Assembly: GCA_045613165.1 (NCBI GenBank) | Contig: JAZLAK010000083.1 | Location: 1-12,765, forward strand | Source: UMGS1124 sp045613165 | GTDB taxonomy: Bacteria > Bacillota_I > Bacilli_A > RF39 > UBA660 | Reading direction: 5' to 3' | Length of the DNA: 12,765 nucleotides | Shown here: positions 6,243 through 12,762 of the stretch, piece after piece | Layout of the letters: each line of letters starts with the position of its first letter | Position numbering within the stretch: position 1 is the first letter of the stretch | Made by a program: the position numbers and the translations under genes | The notes under the pieces: generated by a model | The model's input: only the letters and a program-made list of their open reading frames with translations | What the model was told of the DNA's origin: nothing | Databases searched by the model: none

Positions 6243-7119
6243 TCGTAGTTTAAGAGATTCATTTAAAAGTATATTTCGTAATTTTAGTTTATCAGCCGCT
6301 AGTATTTCATGTACTGTAATTACTCTTATCTTAGTTGCTTTAGGAATACTTGCAACTTACAATGTTACTAGTATGACTGAGAAAATAGAAAAAGACTTAA
6401 CTATGGTAGTATTTGTTGATAAAGATGCTACTGAGGGTGAAATAAATCTTGTTAGAAATGAGATAGAGAGTATAAGCAATGTAGATAGTATTACATATAG
6501 AAGTAAAGATGAAATAAAAAATACTATGATACAAGAAAATGAAACTTTTAGTAATATTATGTCTAGTTGGGATGAAAATGAAAATCCTTTACAAAGTACA
6601 TTTATTTTAAAAGTTAAAGATATAAAAGAAATTAAAGAAACTGCGACTACATTAAAAAATATAGATAAAGTTACATTAGTTAAATATGGTGAATCAATGG
6701 TTGATAGAATGATTAGTGTATTTGATATTATAAAGAATGGATGTTTTATACTTGTTATAGCATTAGTTATAGTAACTGCATTCTTAATTACAAATACTAT
6801 TAAAATAACTATATTTAGTAGACGTAATGAAATAAATATTATGAGATTAGTTGGGACTAGTAATACAGTTATTAAAATGCCTTTTGTATTTGAAGGTTTC
6901 TTATTAGGAGCTATAGGAAGTTTAATACCAATTATAATTACAATAGTAGGTTATACATATTTATATGAGGCAATGGGTGGAGTAATGTTTTCTAATTTAG
7001 TAGAATTGGTAGAACCATCTAAAATAGTATATATTACTGCTTTAATATTATTTGTAATAGGCTCTATAGTAGGTATGTTTGGTAGTGGTAGAGCAGTTAG
7101 AAAGTATTTGAAGATATGA
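6214..7119 (+). CDS. ftsX: Cell division protein FtsX (permease-like)
   Basis: FtsX is the membrane half of FtsEX; its extracellular loop binds and activates a peptidoglycan hydrolase or its activator. The 301 residues show a basic cytoplasmic N-terminus and four membrane helices (about 27-48, 173-196, 223-248, 270-290). A ~120-residue extracytoplasmic domain lies between TM1 and TM2, the expected type VII ABC/FtsX topology. The start overlaps ftsE. ATG 6214 and ATG 6220 are both possible, and AGGAA at 6206-6210 is better spaced for 6220 (MKPIRIFNRS). The TGA overlaps the next start as ATGA, so the three genes form one tight operon. Confidence 0.93.
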   Translation: MKMKPIRIFNRSLRDSFKSIFRNFSLSAASISCTVITLILVALGILATYNVTSMTEKIEKDLTMVVFVDKDATEGEINLVRNEIESISNVDSITYRSKDEIKNTMIQENETFSNIMSSWDENENPLQSTFILKVKDIKEIKETATTLKNIDKVTLVKYGESMVDRMISVFDIIKNGCFILVIALVIVTAFLITNTIKITIFSRRNEINIMRLVGTSNTVIKMPFVFEGFLLGAIGSLIPIIITIVGYTYLYEAMGGVMFSNLVELVEPSKIVYITALILFVIGSIVGMFGSGRAVRKYLKI

Positions 7120-8324
7120 AAAAATATGTAAATAAAATAATTTGTTTAGTATTTGTTATAGGTTTTGTATCTTATACGTTTATTACAGCAAGTGCTGCAT
7201 CTAAGGCAAATACTATTGCTGAATTAAGAGGAGAACTTAATGCTTTAAAGGCTACAAAGAAAGCTAATGATAATAAAAAGAATAAAACTAAAAATGAAAT
7301 TAGTGAGTCAAATAAAAATATAACAAATGCTAAAAATGAAATAACTACTAATCAAGGCAAAATTGAACGAGCGAAAGTAGATATAGTTAATTTAAATCAA
7401 GAAATAATAGATACTGAAGAAAGTATTAAAAAAACTATTCAAGCATATCAAATAACTGATGGGCAAAATGTTTACTTGGAATACGTGTTTGATGCTACAA
7501 GTTATGAAGAGTTAGTATATAGATACGCTATAGTAGAGCAAATACTTGATTATAATAATGAACAAATTGATAAGTATAATGATTTAATAAAGAAAAATGA
7601 ACAATTACAAATCGATTTAGCTGAAAGAGAAAAAGAATTAAATAATCAAATTGAATCTTTAAGCAGTAAGATAGATGAGTTGGGTAATCAATTAGAAGAA
7701 ATTACTGAACATACTATGGATATTCAAGATGAAATTGATTCTACTCAAGAATTAATAAATTATTATGTTAAATTAGGTTGTAAGGAAAATCAAGATTTAG
7801 GTGAATGTGTATCTATTAAAGGAGATACCTCATTTAGAAAACCTTTAAGTAAAGGTACAATAACTAGTTATTATGGGTATAGAATTAATCCTTTAACAGG
7901 TAAAGGTACTAAATTCCATAGTGGAGTTGATATTGGTGGTAATAAAGAAGGAACTAATGTATATGCTTCTGCAAATGGTATGGTTGGTAAGATAATTAGA
8001 AAAGCTAGTTGTGGTGGTAATCAAGTATATGTTTATCATACAATTAATGGAGTAAGATATACTACCTCATATTGGCATTTATTATCTATAAATGTTAAAA
8101 TTGGTGATCAAGTTAATAGTACAACAGTAGTTGGAACAGTAGGAGGGGGTAAAGGTACTCGCAGTTATGATAGTTGTTCAACTGGAGCTCATTTACACTA
8201 TATGGTTGCTAAAGGATGGTATGGGGAAACTTACACGACTTATAGTAAATTCTTAGCTAATACATTAAATCCAAAAGATATGTTAAAATTACCTAATAAA
8301 GGTACTTATTGGTATAGTAGATAG
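7116..8324 (+). CDS. Secreted coiled-coil M23 (LytM) peptidase, EnvC-like FtsEX partner
   Basis: The 402-aa product has a signal peptide with an ASA|A cleavage site (after residue 27). A long Lys/Asn/Glu-rich coiled coil (about 32-215) follows, then a C-terminal M23 domain (about 240-390). The zinc and catalytic residues are present: H268 and D272 in HSGVD, H321 in YWHL, and H359/H361 in AHLHY. So it looks like an active endopeptidase, unlike E. coli EnvC, whose LytM domain is degenerate. The coiled-coil-plus-hydrolase layout parallels PcsB and CwlO, the FtsX-controlled hydrolases of Streptococcus and Bacillus, but with an M23 catalytic domain. ATGA overlap with ftsX supports joint synthesis. 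Four mature-region cysteines (222, 231, 299, 354) are unusual for a Firmicute exoprotein and may form disulfides. Confidence 0.9.
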   Translation: MKKYVNKIICLVFVIGFVSYTFITASAASKANTIAELRGELNALKATKKANDNKKNKTKNEISESNKNITNAKNEITTNQGKIERAKVDIVNLNQEIIDTEESIKKTIQAYQITDGQNVYLEYVFDATSYEELVYRYAIVEQILDYNNEQIDKYNDLIKKNEQLQIDLAEREKELNNQIESLSSKIDELGNQLEEITEHTMDIQDEIDSTQELINYYVKLGCKENQDLGECVSIKGDTSFRKPLSKGTITSYYGYRINPLTGKGTKFHSGVDIGGNKEGTNVYASANGMVGKIIRKASCGGNQVYVYHTINGVRYTTSYWHLLSINVKIGDQVNSTTVVGTVGGGKGTRSYDSCSTGAHLHYMVAKGWYGETYTTYSKFLANTLNPKDMLKLPNKGTYWYSR

Positions 8325-8327
8325 TAA

Positions 8328-8354
8328 AAAAAGAACTTGTGAAAAGTTCTTTTT
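8328..8354. terminator. Bidirectional terminator between the M23 gene and def
   Basis: A perfect 11-bp stem AAAAAGAACTT / AAGTTCTTTTT (8328-8338 with 8344-8354) with a 5-nt loop is bordered by A- and T-runs. It serves both convergent genes and touches the def stop codon. Confidence 0.85.
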
Positions 8355-8904
8355 ATATTTCTCTCATAAATTCTCTGTTTTTAAAAGGGTTCTTTTTATC
8401 TATTCTATCTATGAATAAAATACCATCTAAGTGATCTAATTCGTGTTGAAATGCTATTGCAATATCTTCTCTAACTCTTATTGTGAATTTATTTCCATCA
8501 ATATCGTATGCTTCAACAGTAATTCTTGCGTGTCTTGGAACTATACCATCTACAGGTCTATTAACACTTAAACATCCTTCGCCTTCACCAACATATATTA
8601 ATTCTTCACTTTTAGAAATAACTTTTGGATTAATTAGTGTATATCTTTTAAATGAACCATCTTCTAATTCTTCTGATATAACGAATATTCTTTTTAATAT
8701 ACCAATTTGTACAAATGAAAGACCCATTCCTGCTCTTAAATCGTATTTTTCCATATATTCATCTATTTGACTCATTTCTAAGTAAGTTAATGAATCATCT
8801 ATTAATTGTTTTAGTTTATTATCTAATGGAAAAGTAACATCTGTACTTTTTTGTCTTAATATTTTGTTGCTTTCATCTAAAATTTTTATATTTGGTAATT
8901 TCAT
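8353..8904 (-). CDS. def: Peptide deformylase
   Basis: Removes the formyl group from the initiator Met of nascent proteins using a metal ion. The 183-aa protein has motif 2 EGCLS (109-113, metal ligand C111) and motif 3 HELDH (154-158, H154 and H158 ligands, E155 catalytic). Motif 1 reads GMGLSFVQ (59-66) instead of the usual GxGLAAxQ/GISAPQ, keeping the structural Gly and Gln but replacing the Ala pair with Ser-Phe. The ~45-residue insertion before motif 1 is typical of type 2 (Firmicute) deformylases. I use ATG 8904, not GTG 8913: that GTG is part of the Shine-Dalgarno AGGTGA, and the shorter start has proper spacing. The gene is last in its direction; its promoter abuts the stop of the upstream hydrolase gene. 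Confidence 0.93.
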   Translation of the reverse strand: MKLPNIKILDESNKILRQKSTDVTFPLDNKLKQLIDDSLTYLEMSQIDEYMEKYDLRAGMGLSFVQIGILKRIFVISEELEDGSFKRYTLINPKVISKSEELIYVGEGEGCLSVNRPVDGIVPRHARITVEAYDIDGNKFTIRVREDIAIAFQHELDHLDGILFIDRIDKKNPFKNREFMREI

Positions 8905-8924
8905 ATATTTCACCTGCCTCAGTT

Positions 8925-8953
8925 ATTTTAGCAAAAATATGTCGATTTTGCAA
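8925..8953 (-). promoter_or_regulatory. Promoter for def
   Basis: On the minus strand: TTGCAA (8948-8953), 17 bp, TGC-TAAAAT (-10 at 8925-8930, extended TGn). It lies three bases beyond the stop codon of the upstream minus-strand gene, so def has its own promoter but can also receive read-through. Confidence 0.6.
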
Positions 8954-8955
8954 AA

Positions 8956-10095
8956 TTAATACCACATATTTGTTAATTTACCATCATTTTTATATAAACT
9001 ATCCATTAAAATAATGTGTGTAAATGTATTTACTGCTTTTTCTTTTGTATATTTTTTTGTTACAACACCTTTTAAATGTGGTAGTGACTCAGCAACATAA
9101 ATATCATTATTATTTATACCAACTATCATAGCAATGTGACCTGTATAAGCAATTAGATCTCCAACTTTAACTTCTTTAGAGTTTAATAAATCTAAACTAA
9201 TTTTTCTTTTTTCTCCTAAATCATATAAATCGTCGTCTCTTTTTGTTTCACCAGCACCAGTATCTTTTACATCAAAACCACCGTTATAAAGTACCCAAGA
9301 TATAAAACCGCTGCAATCTAATCCGTTAGGATATTTTTGTCCAACATAATATCCATATCCATTTGCTTTTGTTATATTTGTTAATGGGCATCCCCACATA
9401 GCAGGACCAGCGTATTTAGCAGTTATTTCGTTGTATTTTGATTCACTTAAATATAAGCCTTTATGATAATATCTTCCTTCACCATCCACATGTTCTTTAC
9501 CGCTATAATTATTTAGTCTACCATTTTCATAAAAATATTTAATTCTATAATTAAAATTAAGGGTTAAAAATCTTGCCGCTTCTACAGTACTTGCTCGACT
9601 AGGGTATTCTACATCTTTCATTCTATCTATTAATGTTTCATCTATAAGTTTATTTTCTTCATTAGTAAAATATTGACAACTTATATATTCTTTTTTTGTA
9701 TCAAATTCTTGTGGTCTTTTAACTAAGCCTTTAACTACGTGGATTTTAGAAGTTATGGTTTTATTATTAGGTAAAATTAATACTATTTCAGTCTCACCAT
9801 AATTTACTCCTGTAATAGTTCTTTTATCTAGTGTTGCTATAGTTTCATCTTCTATATATAAATCTATTTCCGTGTAGTTTTTATTATCAATAATTATATC
9901 TATAGTTTCATTTAAACCTAAGTAGTATTTTTCTTTATTAAAATTAATATTGTATTCTTTGATCAGTTCTGTTTCTGTGATGTTTTTGTTTTTATAGTAT
10001 AGATATACATAAAAAAAGCTACAAGTTATTAAATTTGTGATGCTTATAAAAATTAAAAACAAAATTATTCTTTGATTTGAATTTAATTTATTCAT
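8956..10095 (-). CDS. Membrane-anchored NlpC/P60-like cell-wall hydrolase with Ig-like domain
   Basis: The 379-aa protein has an N-terminal signal anchor (about 9-33). Residues ~50-121 resemble a bacterial Ig-like (BIG2) fold, with the typical DETIATL...TITGVNYGETEI stretch. A region rich in Tyr and Gly follows (~160-250). The C-terminus is a papain-like NlpC/P60 domain with nucleophile Cys261 in GLDCSGFISW and His320 in GDLIAYTGHIAMIVG. A third polar residue is probably near ES (336-337) or H360. Family members cut peptidoglycan stem-peptide bonds. ATG 10095 is preferred over GTG 10104, which lies inside the AGGTGAA ribosome site. No terminator separates it from def. It is divergent from the 49-aa gene. 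Its substrate is not determinable here. Confidence 0.85.
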   Translation of the reverse strand: MNKLNSNQRIILFLIFISITNLITCSFFYVYLYYKNKNITETELIKEYNINFNKEKYYLGLNETIDIIIDNKNYTEIDLYIEDETIATLDKRTITGVNYGETEIVLILPNNKTITSKIHVVKGLVKRPQEFDTKKEYISCQYFTNEENKLIDETLIDRMKDVEYPSRASTVEAARFLTLNFNYRIKYFYENGRLNNYSGKEHVDGEGRYYHKGLYLSESKYNEITAKYAGPAMWGCPLTNITKANGYGYYVGQKYPNGLDCSGFISWVLYNGGFDVKDTGAGETKRDDDLYDLGEKRKISLDLLNSKEVKVGDLIAYTGHIAMIVGINNNDIYVAESLPHLKGVVTKKYTKEKAVNTFTHIILMDSLYKNDGKLTNMWY

Positions 10096-10117
10096 ATTGT
10101 TCACCTATTATAAATAA

Positions 10118-10126
10118 ATTATAGCA
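10118..10126 (-). promoter_or_regulatory. Extended -10 promoter for the NlpC/P60-like gene
   Basis: The minus strand reads TGC-TATAAT (10118-10126), a full consensus extended -10, 22 bp upstream of the ATG at 10095. No good -35 is seen at the expected distance. Confidence 0.5.
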
Positions 10127-10146
10127 AAATAATATAGTATTGTATA

Positions 10147-10175
10147 TTGTAAAATATTAAAATTTACATTATAAT
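10147..10175 (+). promoter_or_regulatory. Promoter for the 49-aa membrane protein and thioredoxin-like gene
   Basis: TTGTAA (10147-10152), 17 bp, TATAAT (10170-10175), followed by a TAGGTGA ribosome site (10182-10188) and ATG 10195. It is divergent from the minus-strand promoter, with the two -10 boxes about 45 bp apart. Confidence 0.6.
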
Positions 10176-10194
10176 TATTAGTAGGTGACAATTT

Positions 10195-10344
10195 ATGAAA
10201 AAGAATAAAATAGGTAAATTCATCACTATTTTTGCCATTATAATGGCTACTATAGAAATCGGTATAGGTATAGGGTATTATATGCTTATTAATATTGATT
10301 TTGATAAATATAATAATGATTATAAAATAGAAGTTGTTAAATAA
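10195..10344 (+). CDS. Small single-TM membrane protein (49 aa)
   Basis: ATG 10195 to TAA 10342-10344, with AGGTGA 6 bp upstream and a consensus -10 in front. The product begins MKKNKIGKF, then one hydrophobic helix (about 9-34, rich in Ile and Gly), and a short acidic/Tyr/Asn tail ending KIEVVK. That predicts a single-pass or signal-anchored microprotein. I do not recognise a family. It precedes the thioredoxin-like gene by 36 bp in the same direction, with no terminator between, so they are probably one operon. It may be a membrane partner of that protein, but this is inference from position only. Confidence 0.65.
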   Translation: MKKNKIGKFITIFAIIMATIEIGIGIGYYMLINIDFDKYNNDYKIEVVK

Positions 10345-10380
10345 ATATAAAAATTCGTGTAGTAAGGAATGAAGTAATAA

Positions 10381-11073
10381 ATGAAAAAAAATATAGTAAT
10401 AGTATTAAGTTTAATAATAGTTGTAGGAGTTATGTCATTAGTTTTAATATTTATGAAAACTGATGAACAAAATATGAATTTTACGGAAGATGAAATAAAA
10501 TTTAAAGAAGAATATGAAAGTAAAAATGGTGTTGAATTAGCCCAAGATTATGTTTTAAAAACTATAGATATTGATAGTGATAATAATGTAAATTATGTTA
10601 ATGATGATGAAATATTAAACTTATTGAAAAATGGCACAAATGTTATATATTTTGGATGGTCTGATTGTAATTGGTGTAGAAGTGTTTTACCTACATTAGT
10701 TAAGGTTGTTAAAGAAAATAATATTGATACTTTATATTATTATGATTTTAAAAATTTGAGAACTGCATATGAAAATGATAATGATGCAAAAAAAGTAGAA
10801 ATATATAAAGATATTTTAGAAATTATTGGTGAAGATATAACATCATTATTTGCTGAAGATAGTTTAAGAAATGGAGAAAAGAAAATATTAGCTCCAACTG
10901 TTGTATTTATTAAAGATGGAAAATATGTTGGGTTACACTTTAAAAGTGTAGATAGTCAAGTAAGTTCTACTGATGAATTAGATGAAATGCAAATTAAAGA
11001 ATTAAGAAGTAAATATCAAACTTTAATAGATAAATTAAGTGTAAATGTTTGTTCTACAGATGAAGGTTGTTAA
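10381..11073 (+). CDS. Membrane-anchored thioredoxin-like protein (CNWC active site)
   Basis: The 230-aa protein has an N-terminal membrane anchor (about 4-25), an acidic linker, and a thioredoxin fold from about residue 77. It contains a CxxC active site C96-N-W-C99 within FGWSDCNWC and a cis-proline segment at A171-P172-T ahead of VVFIKDG. A helical insertion of ~50 residues (120-165) separates the CxxC strand from the cis-Pro, as in bacteriocin-accessory/TlpA-like thioredoxins. The C-terminus carries two further cysteines (224 and 230). It probably acts outside the membrane as a thiol-disulfide oxidoreductase. The four-cysteine M23 peptidase and two-cysteine pilin nearby are possible clients, but that is speculative. 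The RBS AAGGA sits 12 bp from the ATG, rather far. Confidence 0.8.
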   Translation: MKKNIVIVLSLIIVVGVMSLVLIFMKTDEQNMNFTEDEIKFKEEYESKNGVELAQDYVLKTIDIDSDNNVNYVNDDEILNLLKNGTNVIYFGWSDCNWCRSVLPTLVKVVKENNIDTLYYYDFKNLRTAYENDNDAKKVEIYKDILEIIGEDITSLFAEDSLRNGEKKILAPTVVFIKDGKYVGLHFKSVDSQVSSTDELDEMQIKELRSKYQTLIDKLSVNVCSTDEGC

Positions 11074-11087
11074 CTTTCATTTTTTTT
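11061..11087 (+). terminator. Rho-independent terminator after the thioredoxin-like gene
   Basis: TGAAGGTT / AACTTTCA (11061-11068 with 11072-11079, one G-U pair, 3-nt loop), then a run of eight T. It overlaps the stop codon and insulates the RNA locus downstream. Confidence 0.75.
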
Positions 11088-11132
11088 GTATATATTCATA
11101 TTATATATATGTAGATATATTTATTGAGAATT

Positions 11133-11161
11133 TTGACAAAAATATTAAAATATGCTATAAT
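11133..11161 (+). promoter_or_regulatory. Near-perfect extended -10 promoter of the candidate OLE RNA
   Basis: Consensus TTGACA (11133-11138), exactly 17 bp, TGC-TATAAT (-10 at 11156-11161). This is the closest match to the SigA consensus in the window, implying an abundant transcript starting near 11168. Confidence 0.85.
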
Positions 11162-11167
11162 CTTACT

Positions 11168-11650
11168 CGTGTGGTGCATTATGCTAGTCATAAACACTAT
11201 TTGAAGGTGGGGCTAAAAATCCATCAATTGTACGAATGACACTTTGTATATTTGCTTTAGTTGCCCAAACTAGGGTGGATATATAATTTAAAATTTAAGG
11301 ACGGTTGTAATGGCATACAATTTAACTCCTTTTATTGCGTCAAAAGTATTACAAAAAGTGCATGTCGTGAGTGATTATATGGGATTGACGATTTTAATTC
11401 ATGAAAATATAGTTGCAAAAGCGAATAAGGATAGGTTAGTTGTGTTAAGGAAAACTTCTAGCGTGTCAAGTTATAAGGTTTGAAGTACGGACTAAGTGGT
11501 AATCGAGTAATTAAATAGGTGACTTTTAATTATTTCCTTATAAAGAGAAATCGCCTTAGGGTAACCGACGGAGAGGAAATAGAGAAATTCAACTCGACCA
11601 AAGCCGTAAAATTAATTTATAACATACCATACAAAAATTCCAACTTTATA
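11168..11650 (+). ncRNA. ole: Candidate OLE-like large structured RNA directly upstream of oapA
   Basis: About 480 nt without a convincing gene, between a near-consensus promoter and an OapA-like coding sequence. Its G+C content is visibly higher than that of its neighbours. Helices I can pair by eye: 11219-11225 with 11274-11280; a hairpin 11255-11262 with 11268-11275; 11305-11309 with 11316-11320; 11492-11496 with 11555-11559, enclosing a perfect 8-bp hairpin 11508-11515 / 11525-11532; and 11564-11569 with 11659-11664. OLE RNA is a ~600-nt Firmicute RNA, very abundant where studied, encoded immediately upstream of oapA. It is bound to the membrane by OapA and linked to Mg2+, cold and alcohol stress. 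The identification rests on synteny, promoter and composition. The exact 3' end is unknown and no terminator precedes oapA, so the RNA is probably processed from, or co-transcribed with, that mRNA. Confidence 0.6.
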
Positions 11651-11666
11651 TAAGGGGTGTCGGTAA

Positions 11667-12185
11667 ATGAAAAAAGATAACTGGATATATAAAGTTTTTT
11701 TAATGACTTTTTTTCTTTCAGTAATATTTAGTTTTATATCTAATGCTATAACATCAAATGCAAATATTGTTGTAATGATAATAATTACTATATTAGTTAT
11801 TGGTATAGGTATAGTATTTGATATGATAGGTACAGCAAGTTTGACAAGTAATGAAGCTACTTTTCATGCTAAATCTTCTAGAAAAATTGAAGGCGCTAAA
11901 GAATCGTTAAGTCTTATAAAAAACTCAGTAAAAGTATCAAGTGTTTGTAATGATGTTATAGGAGATATTTGCGGTATCATAAGTGGTGGTATGGGAGCAA
12001 TGGTTGCTATAAGTTTATCAAAATTTTTTAATGGTAATATTGCACTAAGTTCTATTATAGTATCAGCTGTAATATCATCTTTAACTGTAGGTGGTAAAGC
12101 TATATTTAAACGTGTTGCGATAAAGAATTGTGACGATATAGTATTTATTGTTGGTAAAATAAAGAGTATATTTAAAATAAAATAA
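11667..12185 (+). CDS. oapA: OapA-like four-TM membrane protein (small 'CorB'-like family)
   Basis: The 172-aa protein has four hydrophobic segments (about 8-27, 33-56, 98-118, 124-145). A conserved-looking cytoplasmic loop (57-97) contains SNEATFHAKSSRKIEGAKESLSLIKN, given here as three parts: SNEATFHAK, KIEGAKESL and VCNDVIGDICGIISG. This pattern matches the short Clostridia/Bacilli proteins often annotated as 'Mg2+ and Co2+ transporter CorB'. I associate these with OapA, the ~21-kDa protein that tethers OLE RNA to the membrane. The ATG follows AAGGGG (11652-11657). The stretch after that site, GTCGGT, can pair with ACCGAC at 11564-11569, so the folded leader could affect translation. A 171-aa gene follows after 15 bp. 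Family identity is from memory of the motif pattern, not from a search. Confidence 0.65.
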   Translation: MKKDNWIYKVFLMTFFLSVIFSFISNAITSNANIVVMIIITILVIGIGIVFDMIGTASLTSNEATFHAKSSRKIEGAKESLSLIKNSVKVSSVCNDVIGDICGIISGGMGAMVAISLSKFFNGNIALSSIIVSAVISSLTVGGKAIFKRVAIKNCDDIVFIVGKIKSIFKIK

Positions 12186-12200
12186 ATTTTAGGTGGGGTT

Positions 12201-12716
12201 ATGGATAAAATTAAAATTGAATTTAGCAATTCTAATTTTGAGTATTGCTATCGAATTCCAAAAAATTTTAGTTGGTTTGAAATGTCTCGTTTTATAAAAG
12301 AATCTTCTTATAAATTATGCGAGCATATTATATATAATGAAGGTAAATTATTTTTTGATAAATGGATTTTAGTAGATAGAGAAAAAGTAGAATTTAACAT
12401 GTCTTATGATGAACAAAGCAATTTAAAAAAGATATTTTTAAAAAAGTTAATTGAACATGAAGGTATAACTCCTGTAACATGCGCTTTTGCTAAATCTTTA
12501 AAAGTAAAGATAGAGGAAGCTATGTATGCAGTTGATATTGAAACAAATTTGTATAAGAATAAAACTATGTATTTTGATAATCCTTATGATATATTAGGTA
12601 TAAAAGAAGATGAATATACTAAGGAAGAATTATTAAAAATAGTTGAATCTAGAATAAATAAAATTTTAGATGCATATAATTCAATCGTAAAACAAAAACT
12701 TTTAAAAAATAAATAA
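12201..12716 (+). CDS. Hypothetical 171-aa protein with a C-terminal J-domain-like remnant
   Basis: Unrecognised soluble protein with no signal peptide or membrane helix, translated from ATG 12201 behind a strong AGGTGGGG site. Residues 1-115 are a mixed alpha/beta region with three cysteines (16, 40, 94). The end (about 125-165) starts with DNPYDILGI and finishes with INKILDAYNSI. These look like helix I and helix III of a DnaJ J-domain, but the second helix is short and the HPD motif needed to stimulate Hsp70 is absent. So it cannot be a normal J-protein; it is either a degenerate J-like fold or coincidence. It lies 15 bp after the oapA-like gene and ends at a strong terminator, making it the second gene of that operon and a candidate for a linked function. 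Confidence 0.75.
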   Translation: MDKIKIEFSNSNFEYCYRIPKNFSWFEMSRFIKESSYKLCEHIIYNEGKLFFDKWILVDREKVEFNMSYDEQSNLKKIFLKKLIEHEGITPVTCAFAKSLKVKIEEAMYAVDIETNLYKNKTMYFDNPYDILGIKEDEYTKEELLKIVESRINKILDAYNSIVKQKLLKNK

Positions 12717-12747
12717 TAATTCTAGAAAAAGATGAATTATTTTTTTT
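12715..12747 (+). terminator. Rho-independent terminator ending the oapA operon
   Basis: An 8-bp perfect stem AATAATTC / GAATTATT (12715-12722 with 12734-12741) with an 11-nt loop leads into a T-run to 12747. It overlaps the stop codon. Confidence 0.8.
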
Positions 12748-12753
12748 ATGTTA

Positions 12754-12762
12754 TGGTATACT
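12754..12762 (+). promoter_or_regulatory. Extended -10 of a promoter for the next gene (outside the window)
   Basis: TGG-TATACT (12754-12762) directly follows the terminator. It has the same TATACTTTA form as the ftsE promoter. The gene it serves is not in the window. Confidence 0.4.

Noticed and set aside
8483..8770. A 95-codon plus-strand frame within def.
   Set aside because: Shadow of the deformylase gene.
11045..11239. A 64-codon frame overlapping the thioredoxin-like 3' end.
   Set aside because: It runs through the terminator and the RNA promoter in another frame and has no ribosome site.
11168..11300. Known riboswitch, T-box, tmRNA, SRP RNA or RNase P RNA as an explanation of the noncoding stretch.
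   Set aside because: I looked for the conserved cores (T-box GGGTGG-ACCGCG, RNase P GAGGAAAGTCC, SRP GGAAG...AGCAG, tmRNA T-loop and tag, group I intron P7/R/S) and found no match. AGGGTGG at 11272 occurs without its T-box context.
11310..11483. A 57-codon reading frame (MAYNLTPFIASKV...) with an AAGGAC site upstream, inside the candidate OLE RNA.
   Set aside because: Its codons (GCG, GTC, ACG, AGG, GTG) are unlike all neighbouring genes, the ATG falls in the loop of a small hairpin, and the peptide resembles nothing known. More likely structured RNA read by chance, though a real small gene cannot be fully excluded.
11864..12229. A 121-codon minus-strand frame across the oapA-like gene.
   Set aside because: Antisense shadow of a protein with clear TM segments; no ribosome site.
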